From positions 17,469 through 76,415 of the forward strand of contig JAGQRE010000004.1 in NCBI GenBank assembly GCA_020425695.1: a DNA stretch of 58,947 nucleotides, given 5' to 3'. Under the pieces are notes generated by a model, which searched no databases, was not told the DNA's origin, and saw only the letters and a list, made by a program, of their open reading frames with translations. Of this stretch, positions 48,562-57,066 are shown one piece after another (positions within the stretch are counted from its first letter, which is position 1; each line of letters starts with the position of its first letter). Both the position numbers and the translations under genes were made by a program. Source of the DNA: Planctomycetota bacterium (GTDB lineage: Bacteria; Planctomycetota; UBA8742; UBA2392).

Positions 48562-51054
48562 TCAATCCTCTGGCTTGCTGATAACACCGGACCACACGGT
48601 CTCGAACAACAGGAAAGCTACGCCCAGCACCGCCAGCCACATCCACTCACGGTTGCCTTCATCACCACCCAGTGGGCCGTCGCCGTCGATTTCTTCACCA
48701 GCCCGCACCAGCACAAAGTCTTCAAAGCCCAGCGCCTCTTTCAGCGCCGCATCGACCTTCGAACGCGCGTCGCCTTCTGCAATGTCTGCGTTGGCCTCTT
48801 CAACCGGGGTAATCTTTGTGACGTCGGATTCGCGCGCTTCCTGATTCACGGCAAAACGTTCCTGCCAGCGCTTGCGAGTCTGGCCGCCCTCAAGCCGGTC
48901 CAGAGCCGTCAACGAGTACACGCCGGGTTGCGCCGTGCCGCCGTATTCAAGCAGTTTCAGCCCTTCCTCGGCAGTGCTGACAAGCTCTGTTGTGGTGCCG
49001 TTGGGGTCACGCACGGTGTACATCGGTGCGATGTCGGTGATGCGCAGCACGCGGCGGTATGGCTCGCCTACACTCAAGTTGCTGTAGCGGGCTTCGTTGC
49101 CGGTCAGGTAGCTGGCGAGTTCCAGATACAGGAAAAGCGGCAGCCCGTCACCGAGCGTCCACATTTCGTTCCATGTGTTGGCTGCCGTGGTCGAAACGTA
49201 CACAACCCGACCGCGACCGTAGGGTCGCTCGACCATGAAGGGCTGGGCGCCGCTGGTCGCGTCAATGTTCAGTAACACGCTGGTCGGGCGCAGCGGGTCA
49301 ACCTCGGTCCCTTGCGGCAGCTCAACCGTGCGCCAGTTCCGAATCGGCTTGGGATTGGTGATGATCGATACGTTCTCGGGCGTCTCGGTGAAGATGCGCA
49401 TCACCGGGTGATCAGTGTCTTTCGGTACCAGCCCGAAGAGCGGCGCTGTGGCTTCGTCATCGCTGCCGCCCGGACGACCGAGCTTGGCAGGCAGCAGACC
49501 TTTGCCATCTTTATAAAGCATCGAGTTGTACTTCTGGTAGTCGACTTGATCGCCATCAAACACGACAAGCCCGAAGCCCGCGTCCACGAACTCTGTCAGC
49601 TTGTTGACGACGCCTTCCGGCAGGTCGCGCACGTTGGCAAGAATCACCAAGCGATAGTCCAGAAAGCTGTCTACGGCTGCCAGTTGCTCGGCGCGCATAG
49701 CAATCACACGATTGGGCGTGATGCGAACAGTCGGGCCGCCGCCGGCGTCGCCCTCGGCACGGCTGCTGCTGATACCGAGCGCTGTCTCGAGGTAAAAAGT
49801 CTCGTCCTTGATTGGGTCCGGATGCGGCGAGCCGTTAACCACCAAAATCGGGATGTTCGGCACAACGTGAATCACTAGGTTCCGTGAGTTGTCGGCCTTC
49901 AACGCATCGGCCTGCTCAGTGAAGATCTCGATGTTGCGCGACGCACCGGTCTTGAGTTCTTCATCCTTTAGCTCAAGTTCGCGCGCGGTAAGCGTCAGCG
50001 GGATGTTGCGACGATTGCTGCCCGGCGGCATTTCGATCGTGCTTGAGAATGGCTTCTCAGTTCCGCCGTCGATGCGGTACTTCAGCCGCACACTGCGAGT
50101 CTCGGCCTTGCCCGACGACGCGTAGTACGTCAGGTCAACCAGAATGCCGGCTTCCATCCCGTTGCCGACAATGCGTTCCGCTACACGGATGTCGCTGATG
50201 GCAACGTTCTGAGTGTTGTCGAAGCCCGCGTCGTAGAACGTCAGGTTTGTGCCGCCCTCTTCGAGACGGGTACGAATGCGGTTCGCCGTTTCCACGAACT
50301 CGGGGTTAGCGCTGGCATCCTTGCGGACTTCACCCCAACCGGCCGCGTAGAAGTCTGATATCACCACCATACCGACGGCGTCGTTCTGCGGTGTTGACTC
50401 GGCGATTCGGGCGGCTTCCTGGAACGCGGCAAGAATGTTCGTGTCTACCGCCGCAACCTGGGTCGCGGAAATTTCGCGACGCGCAGCATCAAGGTTCAGG
50501 CTGGCAAGTTGGCTAACGCGCCGACGGCGGCTCTTGTCCACGTCTTCTTCAGTCAACACGGCGCCGCCAAGCCCCGGCGGCACGTAAACGTCGCTGGTGC
50601 GGATGATTGTTACGCGGTCGCGGTTCGGCTCAAGGCTGTCCACAAGCGTCAGGGCATATTGCTTGGCACGGTCGAAGCTGGTCTGGTTTTCCTGTTCGTA
50701 GCTCATGCTGCCGCTGTTATCGAGCACGAGAATCAGATGTAGCGGCGCGTCGGTGTTCAGGCTGCCGCGTGTCAGCCCAAGGCTGTCGTCAGCCCAGTCC
50801 TTGATGCGTTCGCAGCCCATCGGGAACAGCGCCATGGCAATCAGGATGATGGCCGCCACACGCAGCAGCAGCATGATCAGACTTTCAAGCTGAAAGCGGC
50901 GACGGGTTTTCTCATAGGCCCGAAGCAGGAACTCCATGGCCGCCCAATCAACCTTGCGGAAGCGCGTCAGGTTAATCAGGTGAATGATGATCGGTACGGT
51001 GGCCGCCAGCAGCGGCACACCAAGCCCAAGAGTCCAGATCAGCCAGGTGGGCAT
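48562..51054 (-). CDS. BatA-type VWA membrane protein
   Basis: An 830-residue protein starting MPTWLIWTLG at the ATG at 51054. The BatA N-terminal region is clear: a first membrane helix, HLINLTRFRKVDWAAMEFLL, a coupling helix and a second membrane helix near 57-80. The VWA domain follows with the metal site VLDNSGSM (about 110) and VVISDFYAAG. A glutamine-amidotransferase-like domain comes next (RLVILANVRDLPEGVVNKL; LVVFDGD), and a final membrane helix near 805-825. Such proteins work with MoxR ATPases; their cell role in this phylum is not established. Its stop is two bases before the downstream VWA gene's start. Confidence 0.92.
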   Translation of the reverse strand: MPTWLIWTLGLGVPLLAATVPIIIHLINLTRFRKVDWAAMEFLLRAYEKTRRRFQLESLIMLLLRVAAIILIAMALFPMGCERIKDWADDSLGLTRGSLNTDAPLHLILVLDNSGSMSYEQENQTSFDRAKQYALTLVDSLEPNRDRVTIIRTSDVYVPPGLGGAVLTEEDVDKSRRRRVSQLASLNLDAARREISATQVAAVDTNILAAFQEAARIAESTPQNDAVGMVVISDFYAAGWGEVRKDASANPEFVETANRIRTRLEEGGTNLTFYDAGFDNTQNVAISDIRVAERIVGNGMEAGILVDLTYYASSGKAETRSVRLKYRIDGGTEKPFSSTIEMPPGSNRRNIPLTLTARELELKDEELKTGASRNIEIFTEQADALKADNSRNLVIHVVPNIPILVVNGSPHPDPIKDETFYLETALGISSSRAEGDAGGGPTVRITPNRVIAMRAEQLAAVDSFLDYRLVILANVRDLPEGVVNKLTEFVDAGFGLVVFDGDQVDYQKYNSMLYKDGKGLLPAKLGRPGGSDDEATAPLFGLVPKDTDHPVMRIFTETPENVSIITNPKPIRNWRTVELPQGTEVDPLRPTSVLLNIDATSGAQPFMVERPYGRGRVVYVSTTAANTWNEMWTLGDGLPLFLYLELASYLTGNEARYSNLSVGEPYRRVLRITDIAPMYTVRDPNGTTTELVSTAEEGLKLLEYGGTAQPGVYSLTALDRLEGGQTRKRWQERFAVNQEARESDVTKITPVEEANADIAEGDARSKVDAALKEALGFEDFVLVRAGEEIDGDGPLGGDEGNREWMWLAVLGVAFLLFETVWSGVISKPED

Positions 51055-51084
51055 TAGATTGCCCCCCGGCGTGACGCGGCTAAG

Positions 51085-51147
51085 GCACACGAAGACACGA
51101 AGTCACGAAGATTTGCCACCTCTTCGTGGCTTCGTGTCTTTGTGTGC
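51085..51147. repeat. Long imperfect inverted repeat of the CACGAAG family
   Basis: Two 26-base arms (51085-51110 and 51122-51147) made of CACGAAG-type units pair with two mismatches around an 11-base loop. It lies in the DUF58/BatA intergenic region. The peptide-level signature (TKTRSHED) is familiar from spurious gene calls in many bacterial genomes, so it is an interspersed repeat rather than a gene. Confidence 0.88.
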
Positions 51148-51192
51148 GTCTGCTGTTCGTCGTTCCCGTTCAATCCAATTTCCAAATTCTGA

Positions 51193-52095
51193 TTAGGCTC
51201 GTGTTCCGGTGCGTCGTGACAGATAGGCCTGCAACGCCACGCCCAAGGGCATGCTTGTATCCATCAACTGAAAATCCGCCTTTGCCCGCAGACAGATACG
51301 GCGCACTTCTGCGGTAAAGTGATTCACTTCTTCGAGGTAAGCCTTGCGCAGGCTTCGCGGGTCAACCAGCAGGTCCGGCATGTCTTCCATACCGAGGAAC
51401 TGAGTCAGACGATCAAAGCTGAACTCGCGCTCCATCGGGTCCATCACGTTGAACACGATCACGTCGTGTTTGCGCGCGGCCAGATACTCGAGACCCTTCT
51501 TCAGGTGCTTGAGATCGTCAAACAGGTCACTGATGATCATCACCATGCCCCGCCGCCCGGTGCGTTGCGCGACGTCGGTGAGTACTTCGCCGATGTTCGT
51601 TTTCTTCTGCGGCTCGCGCTCGTGCATCGTCGCGAGCATACGCATCAGCGTCACCTGGCTGTTCGCCGGCGGTACCCAGTCGTGCAGCTTTTCATCAAAC
51701 AGGGCAAGACCAGCGGCGTCGGACTGCTTCTGGATCAGGTACGCCAGGCTGGCGGCCATGTACTTGCCGTAGTCCAGCTTGCTCTGGTTCTCGCCCGATT
51801 TGTAACGCATCGATTCTGAGCTATCGAGCACGATCACCGCACGGAAGTTCGTCTCTTCCTCATACTCTTTGATGTAGTACTTGTCGGATTTCGCGTAGGC
51901 CTTCCAGTCAAGGAAGCGCAGGTCGTCTCCCTGTACGTATTCGCGGTGCTGCGCGAACTCAACGCTGAAGCCGCGGTACGGGCTACGGTGCATACCGGAA
52001 ATGAAACCCTCAACCACGTTGCGCGCGGTGACTTCCAGATGCCGAATATTGTTCAGCACCTGCGGGTCTAGATATTTCTGGTAGGGCTCAGCCAT
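51193..52095 (-). CDS. DUF58 domain protein
   Basis: A soluble 300-residue protein with the DUF58 signature HREYVQGDDLRFLDWKAYAK (about 50-70) followed by KYYIKEYEEETN. A VWA-like fold follows with a metal-site-like VLDSSESM (about 88) and MIISDLFDD. DUF58 proteins are encoded beside MoxR ATPases and Bat proteins and are thought to be chaperone targets or adaptors. It lies between the membrane HEAT-like gene and BatA. The spacing to BatA is enlarged by the inverted repeat. Confidence 0.94.
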   Translation of the reverse strand: MAEPYQKYLDPQVLNNIRHLEVTARNVVEGFISGMHRSPYRGFSVEFAQHREYVQGDDLRFLDWKAYAKSDKYYIKEYEEETNFRAVIVLDSSESMRYKSGENQSKLDYGKYMAASLAYLIQKQSDAAGLALFDEKLHDWVPPANSQVTLMRMLATMHEREPQKKTNIGEVLTDVAQRTGRRGMVMIISDLFDDLKHLKKGLEYLAARKHDVIVFNVMDPMEREFSFDRLTQFLGMEDMPDLLVDPRSLRKAYLEEVNHFTAEVRRICLRAKADFQLMDTSMPLGVALQAYLSRRTGTRA

Positions 52096-52115
52096 TCGCT
52101 TCGTTTGCTTTCGCT

Positions 52116-53219
52116 TCAGTCCTTCAGTTGCTCCAGCGCCGTCTTTGCTTCTGCTGCCAAGGCGCCTTTGCCTTCACTTAGTGTTTTCAGCAAGTCTGTG
52201 CTGCCTGTATCCCGGCGCTCACCCATCCAGCGCACAGCCAGTATCTTTTCAGCCTCGGAGCGGTCGGACGTCGCCACCCACTTGAACACTCCGGCGTCCT
52301 TCAAGTTGGCCGTCTCAACCAGCAACGCGAGCAGTTCCAGCTTCCTGCCATCCGGCGCCGCGCGGTAACTTGCGACCAGTTCATCCTGCGCCACGTCGTA
52401 CGCACGCAGCGTGTAACCTACCCATGCTTCCGCACGATGCGAGCCGTTGACAGGCGCAGCATGCGTTAGCAACGACAACGCCAGCTCAAGTTCAGGGCCG
52501 GAGTTCTGCTCCAGCCTCGCTAGCACACTCTGGGCGATGTCCTCACCGCCGAGCCATACAGCCAGCCTCGCCGCCGCGTCCTCCAGCCCGGGTGTACCCA
52601 ATGTCTGATCAACGCCCTGCATCACGGCTTCACGCCCGAACTCGGCTGTTTCTCCCAGCAGCTCAAACCCCTGAATCGCCGGGGCCGTGGACGCCTGACG
52701 AATCAGTGCGATCACGCTGTCGACCGGGTTTTCGTGCATGCCCGGTTCTGCAGTTTTCAATTTCTCGCGCCAGTGTTCCGCGTAGGCCATTTCCCCCCAC
52801 GCGCGATCCACCAAATTTTTGGCCTGCCTTTGTGCCGCGTTGGCGGCGGGCAAACCGTACTTCAGTTCATTCAGTTCCAGCTCAGTCAGCGACAACTTGG
52901 CTTCGGTGACCTGTTGTTTACTGACCTCTTCGTTGAGCTGTCGCTTTGCCTCGTCAGCCGTCTTCTTGATGTCAATCGCACGCTGCACAGCCTCTTGATA
53001 CTTGTCCTGTGTGACCGCGCCCCAACCTGAGTAAAGCAGGTACACAACCAAGGCCGACATGAACATCCACAGAATGCGGCTGAACCAGCGTGCCGCCTTG
53101 ACCAACCCCGGGCTTACCACTCCCGCATTGGCGTAGCGTTCAAGCTCATCCTCCAGTTCCTCTTTCCGGCGCTGGAGTTCCTCGTCTTTGGCCTTCTGTT
53201 TGTCAGTCTTCTCGGTCAC
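52116..53219 (-). CDS. Membrane-anchored coiled-coil protein with HEAT-like repeats
   Basis: A 367-residue protein starting with a very charged coiled coil (KAKDEELQRRKEELEDELER), then one membrane helix (about 48-66, RILWMFMSALVVYLLYSGWG). A second helical region is followed by HEAT-like repeats to the end (AARLAVWLGGEDIAQSVLAR; ILAVRWMGERRDTGSTDLLK; AAEAKTALEQL). I know no family name for it. It is inserted between moxR and the DUF58 gene, which are often direct neighbours, with gaps of 73 and 20 bases. It may anchor MoxR or DUF58 to the membrane, which is inference. Confidence 0.82.
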   Translation of the reverse strand: MTEKTDKQKAKDEELQRRKEELEDELERYANAGVVSPGLVKAARWFSRILWMFMSALVVYLLYSGWGAVTQDKYQEAVQRAIDIKKTADEAKRQLNEEVSKQQVTEAKLSLTELELNELKYGLPAANAAQRQAKNLVDRAWGEMAYAEHWREKLKTAEPGMHENPVDSVIALIRQASTAPAIQGFELLGETAEFGREAVMQGVDQTLGTPGLEDAAARLAVWLGGEDIAQSVLARLEQNSGPELELALSLLTHAAPVNGSHRAEAWVGYTLRAYDVAQDELVASYRAAPDGRKLELLALLVETANLKDAGVFKWVATSDRSEAEKILAVRWMGERRDTGSTDLLKTLSEGKGALAAEAKTALEQLKD

Positions 53220-53292
53220 TCAGTTCACTTGTTGTGCGCCATACAGGCGCTCACCCGCTACACCGCGGAAACTGCTTCGTGTTCAGACTTGC

Positions 53293-54348
53293 CTATTCGG
53301 TCAGGTTCGGCAGGCGAGCATCCGTCAAGCTTTCGGCTTCGGCACGCGGGATCATTTGGATCAACTTATCGATGATCACGTCACTGGTGATGCCCTCGGC
53401 CTCGGCTGAGAAGTTCGGGATGATGCGGTGACGCAGCACCGGGTGCACCACGGCACGGATGTCATCACCACTGACGTAGTAACGACCGTGCAACACCGCG
53501 CGAGCCTTCGCCCCGAGAATCAGGTACTGCGAAGCACGCGGACCTGCACCCCACGCCAGCAGGCGTTTGATTTCGTCCGGCGTCTGCGGGTTGTTCAGGC
53601 GCGTCAGGCGCGCGAACTGCATCGCGTACTTGATGACGTGCTCAGAGATCGGGACTTTGCGCACGAGTTCCTGCAGGCGGATAATCTTGTTGCCGTCGAG
53701 CACGTGCGCGACCTGACCGGCGTAGGTCGCCGTTGTCATTTTCATGATCTGGAGTTCTTCATCTTCGTCGGGGTAATCGACCATGATGTTGAACATAAAC
53801 CGGTCCTGCTGCGCTTCCGGCAGCGGGTACGTGCCTTCCTGTTCAATCGGGTTCTGCGTGGCCAGCACGAAGAACGGCTGTTCCAGCTTGTGCCTGCGAC
53901 CGCCGGCCGTCACCTGATGCTCCTGCATGGCTTCAAGCAGGGCGGCCTGCGTCTTCGGCGGCGTACGGTTGATTTCGTCGGCCAGGATGATGTTGGCGAA
54001 AATCGGACCGGCGATGAACTTGAACTCGCGGCTGCCGGTCGCCTTGTCTTCTTGCAGCACCTCGGTACCGGTGATGTCACTCGGCATCAAGTCAGGCGTG
54101 AACTGGATGCGGCTGAATTTCAGCGACATGGTCTCGCTGAGCGTGCGAATCAGCAGGGTCTTCGCCAAACCGGGCACACCCACGAGCAATGAATGACCGC
54201 GCGCGAAAATCGAGATCAACAACTGTTCAATGACCTCGTTCTGGCCTACGACGACGTTGTGTAGCTGCTTCACAATCTGGTCGTGCGCCTGGCGCAGTTC
54301 TTCGACTGCCTTCAGGTCTTCACCCTCAAGTTTCTGCTGCTCTGACAT
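53293..54348 (-). CDS. MoxR-family AAA+ ATPase
   Basis: A 351-residue AAA+ ATPase. Walker A is GVPGLAKT (about 58), Walker B and MoxR box are [23 protein letters not shown] (about 122-145), sensor 1 lies in [28 protein letters not shown], and a lid domain follows. MoxR ATPases act as chaperones for VWA proteins; the next genes encode a coiled-coil membrane protein, DUF58 and two BatA-type VWA proteins, so these are the likely clients. No ribosome-binding site of note is visible. Confidence 0.96.
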   Translation of the reverse strand: MSEQQKLEGEDLKAVEELRQAHDQIVKQLHNVVVGQNEVIEQLLISIFARGHSLLVGVPGLAKTLLIRTLSETMSLKFSRIQFTPDLMPSDITGTEVLQEDKATGSREFKFIAGPIFANIILADEINRTPPKTQAALLEAMQEHQVTAGGRRHKLEQPFFVLATQNPIEQEGTYPLPEAQQDRFMFNIMVDYPDEDEELQIMKMTTATYAGQVAHVLDGNKIIRLQELVRKVPISEHVIKYAMQFARLTRLNNPQTPDEIKRLLAWGAGPRASQYLILGAKARAVLHGRYYVSGDDIRAVVHPVLRHRIIPNFSAEAEGITSDVIIDKLIQMIPRAEAESLTDARLPNLTE

Positions 54349-54449
54349 TCAGGCCCCTTCGGTCTTTGTGCGTTCGTTGTTTTGCTGACTGCTTCTTCTA
54401 CTACTTCCGCCGACCACTTTCGATTGCCTGCGATTGCCGGTCGTGCACC

Positions 54450-56981
54450 CTACTTGTCATCCGCCTTGAAGACGTAGACCCACTGGGCTGACGCCACAAT
54501 CACGAATGTTTCCTTCTTTACGACTGACGTCTCCCCTGACGGGAAGGTGAAAGTGTCGCCGTTGTGTAAATGCTCGACATTGTAGACGTTGCCGGTCTTC
54601 GGGTCGGTCAGTGTGCATGCCTTGTAGCGCGTGATGCCGTCTTGATCTTTGTAGGCTTCGCCACGGCAGTACACCGTGAGGCTCGTCGGAATCTGCTCGG
54701 GCTTCACGTTATCGAGCTTAATCTTTGTCTTCAGCTTGCCGGACTCGACGTTGTAGACCGCGATATAGTTGCTGAACGGCACCAGCACACTGTTACCGGC
54801 AATGACGCCGCGTCCGCTTGGTTCTTCACCGATCGAGTACTCGGCCTGGAAATGCAGGCTCCCCCAGTCGGCTGTCTTAACGCCACCCGCCCGGAAACTT
54901 GTCAGCGCCACTGAGTAAAGCCGTGAGCGCCCCTGCACCAGTAAGCGGTTGTCGACGACACCGAGGATGTGCTCGTATTCGCCGAGCGCGCCCTTCCCCT
55001 GTTTCGGATACTCCATCCAGTGTGCGCCGGTTACGGCATCGAGAACCAACGACAGTCGGTAGTCATAGGGCGCGGTGACAACGAAGCCGCCAGCGGCGAT
55101 CGGTGTGTTCGGGAACCAGCCACGAGTCTGGTACGCGCGTTCGCGGCTGTAACGCGAAACCCAGCACAACTCGCCGGTCTTGCGGTCCACGGCTGTTGTG
55201 CAGCCGGTGTGGGTGGAGCAATACAACATGCCACCCTGTTCGGCGACGCTGCTGATTTCGGGCAATTCGACCGGCGCGTTGCCCCAGCCACCCCACTGGT
55301 TGCCGCCGATTTTCTTCGCGCAAAGCTGCGTACGCCAGACAAGCTTACCCTCACCCTTGCTTGGGTCGCCCTTTGGCGTGACGTCAAAGCAGAACATCCA
55401 GACTTCGAAGGTGTCCTTGCTTGTGTAAGCGCCCGCCACATACAGCTTGTTGTCGCGAATCAGCGGCGCACCGCTGAAGACGACATCTTTCAGAAAACCC
55501 CACTCTTCTTCGGGCTCGACTTTCTTGTTGGGAAGCGTCACGCGCATCTTGGCATCAGCGCCGAGGTCAAAGGCGGAGATCTGGTTGCCGGACGGCTCGC
55601 CGCTTTTTTCGCGAGTCGGGCTACCTTCGCCAAGCACGGCGAACAACACATCGGACTCGCGATTGTCGAGCTCCCAACGAAGACGACCAATGCTGCTGCT
55701 TAGTACGCGAAAGCGTTCACGCTGGGGGCTTGAACGCCCCCACCAGCCTCTGCGGTTCTGCGGGCGCTGCGCATAGCGCTGAGCCTTCGGAACCTCCAGC
55801 GGAAGCGGGTTGGACTCGCGTCCGTGGCGGAACCACATCAGCTTCTCGTTCTCGGCGTCGCTGGTTGCAACGCGATGCACAAAGAAGCCGGACTCATGTG
55901 TTGTAGGAAAGACAGCAGGCAAGGCCGGCGGCTCTTCGCCGCTGTACTGGTCCGGGTTTTGCTCAAGACCGGGAATCTTCTCAACGAGTTGCAGCCCCTG
56001 CACACCTTCACCCGGGCCCAGGTCGAGCATTTCGTTGACCTTCACCACGGGCGGCGCAACGCTGTTGCGGTTGTTGCCGCCTTGCAACGTTCGCCAACCG
56101 GGTGACGTCAGTTCAGGGCGCGTGATTGGCGCCGTCTCATTAGCCAGCTCATGTATGTAATCGAGACTCTTCACTGTCCTGCCGCCGACGTCGACGTCGG
56201 CGCTGAAACCGTTGCGATCCAGCCAACGCAGCGTACTTCCAAGGCGGTAGCTCATGCCAGCGTCGCGGCAAGCCCGCACATACTGAACTTGCAAGGCTGC
56301 GTCGCGTGCGAATTCATCAGGCCAACTCGCCTGGTAGTCTAGCAGCCAGCGCACGGCCGAGACGGCATCGGCGCTCTCCAGCGCTTGAGCCGCGAGCAAA
56401 CCCAGCGCCGTTCGTCCGGCATCACTGAACTGGTAAAAACGCGCACAACGACGCAGCAAAAATGCATCGTCATTTTCAAGCGCACGCCGCAGCATCTCGG
56501 CGCCCTTGGCTGACTGCTGCAGTGTCAGGCGACTCTTAAGCGCTTCGGGCCAGTCGGGCAGTCGCAGACGCTCATTAATGTAGTCCGCGAGTGGGATCCA
56601 GGTTTCTGAGTAGACGGGGCTGTCCTTCTGGTTTCCGCCTTCCAGCCACTCGGCACGAACCATCTTCTCGGCGTTTGCGGGTAGGTCATCTTTCAGCCAT
56701 TCGTCGCGCAGATTGTGATAACGCCCAAAGGCATCGCGCCACTTCTCGAAGGCTTCTTTGGATTTGCCCTCATGCTCAAGGGCCCGGGCTTCAATTTCGC
56801 GCTGACGGGCCTCACGCACTTTGTACAGGATGCCGCTGTCGGCCCGGCCGCCCGGAATGTACAGGTCCGGGTTGTCGATGATGTCGCCCTCTTCCTGGGC
56901 AACGACAACCGGCACCGGTGCTGAAACAACCGCGAAAAGACCGAAGCCCGCGAGAAGCAGTAACAGGGTTCGGGTTTTCAA
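54450..56981 (-). CDS. Secreted PQQ-like beta-propeller protein
   Basis: An 843-residue protein with a signal peptide (1-28, ending VVVA). The first half (about 30-260) is helical and TPR-like (AFEKWRDAFGRYHNLRDEWL), the second half (about 280-843) a quinoprotein-type beta-propeller. Propeller blades include GGMLYCSTHTGCTTAVDRKTGELCW, APYDYRLSLVLDAVTGAHW and LVPFSNYIAVYNVESGKL. Catalytic PQQ residues cannot be confirmed, so I call it a propeller without enzyme function. Planctomycetes carry many such proteins. It lies between the HEAT protein and moxR on the same strand. Confidence 0.87.
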   Translation of the reverse strand: MKTRTLLLLLAGFGLFAVVSAPVPVVVAQEEGDIIDNPDLYIPGGRADSGILYKVREARQREIEARALEHEGKSKEAFEKWRDAFGRYHNLRDEWLKDDLPANAEKMVRAEWLEGGNQKDSPVYSETWIPLADYINERLRLPDWPEALKSRLTLQQSAKGAEMLRRALENDDAFLLRRCARFYQFSDAGRTALGLLAAQALESADAVSAVRWLLDYQASWPDEFARDAALQVQYVRACRDAGMSYRLGSTLRWLDRNGFSADVDVGGRTVKSLDYIHELANETAPITRPELTSPGWRTLQGGNNRNSVAPPVVKVNEMLDLGPGEGVQGLQLVEKIPGLEQNPDQYSGEEPPALPAVFPTTHESGFFVHRVATSDAENEKLMWFRHGRESNPLPLEVPKAQRYAQRPQNRRGWWGRSSPQRERFRVLSSSIGRLRWELDNRESDVLFAVLGEGSPTREKSGEPSGNQISAFDLGADAKMRVTLPNKKVEPEEEWGFLKDVVFSGAPLIRDNKLYVAGAYTSKDTFEVWMFCFDVTPKGDPSKGEGKLVWRTQLCAKKIGGNQWGGWGNAPVELPEISSVAEQGGMLYCSTHTGCTTAVDRKTGELCWVSRYSRERAYQTRGWFPNTPIAAGGFVVTAPYDYRLSLVLDAVTGAHWMEYPKQGKGALGEYEHILGVVDNRLLVQGRSRLYSVALTSFRAGGVKTADWGSLHFQAEYSIGEEPSGRGVIAGNSVLVPFSNYIAVYNVESGKLKTKIKLDNVKPEQIPTSLTVYCRGEAYKDQDGITRYKACTLTDPKTGNVYNVEHLHNGDTFTFPSGETSVVKKETFVIVASAQWVYVFKADDK

Positions 56982-57066
56982 GGCTTGCCTCCTGCTGCAT
57001 CGGGGCCGAAAACGGGGCTACCTGTTGTACGCACGGGACCGGCAAAGCATCCCGAATTTTCGAAGC

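Noticed and set aside
50984-51196. Short frame containing TKTRSHED
   Set aside because: Translation of the CACGAAG inverted repeat, a known source of spurious gene calls.
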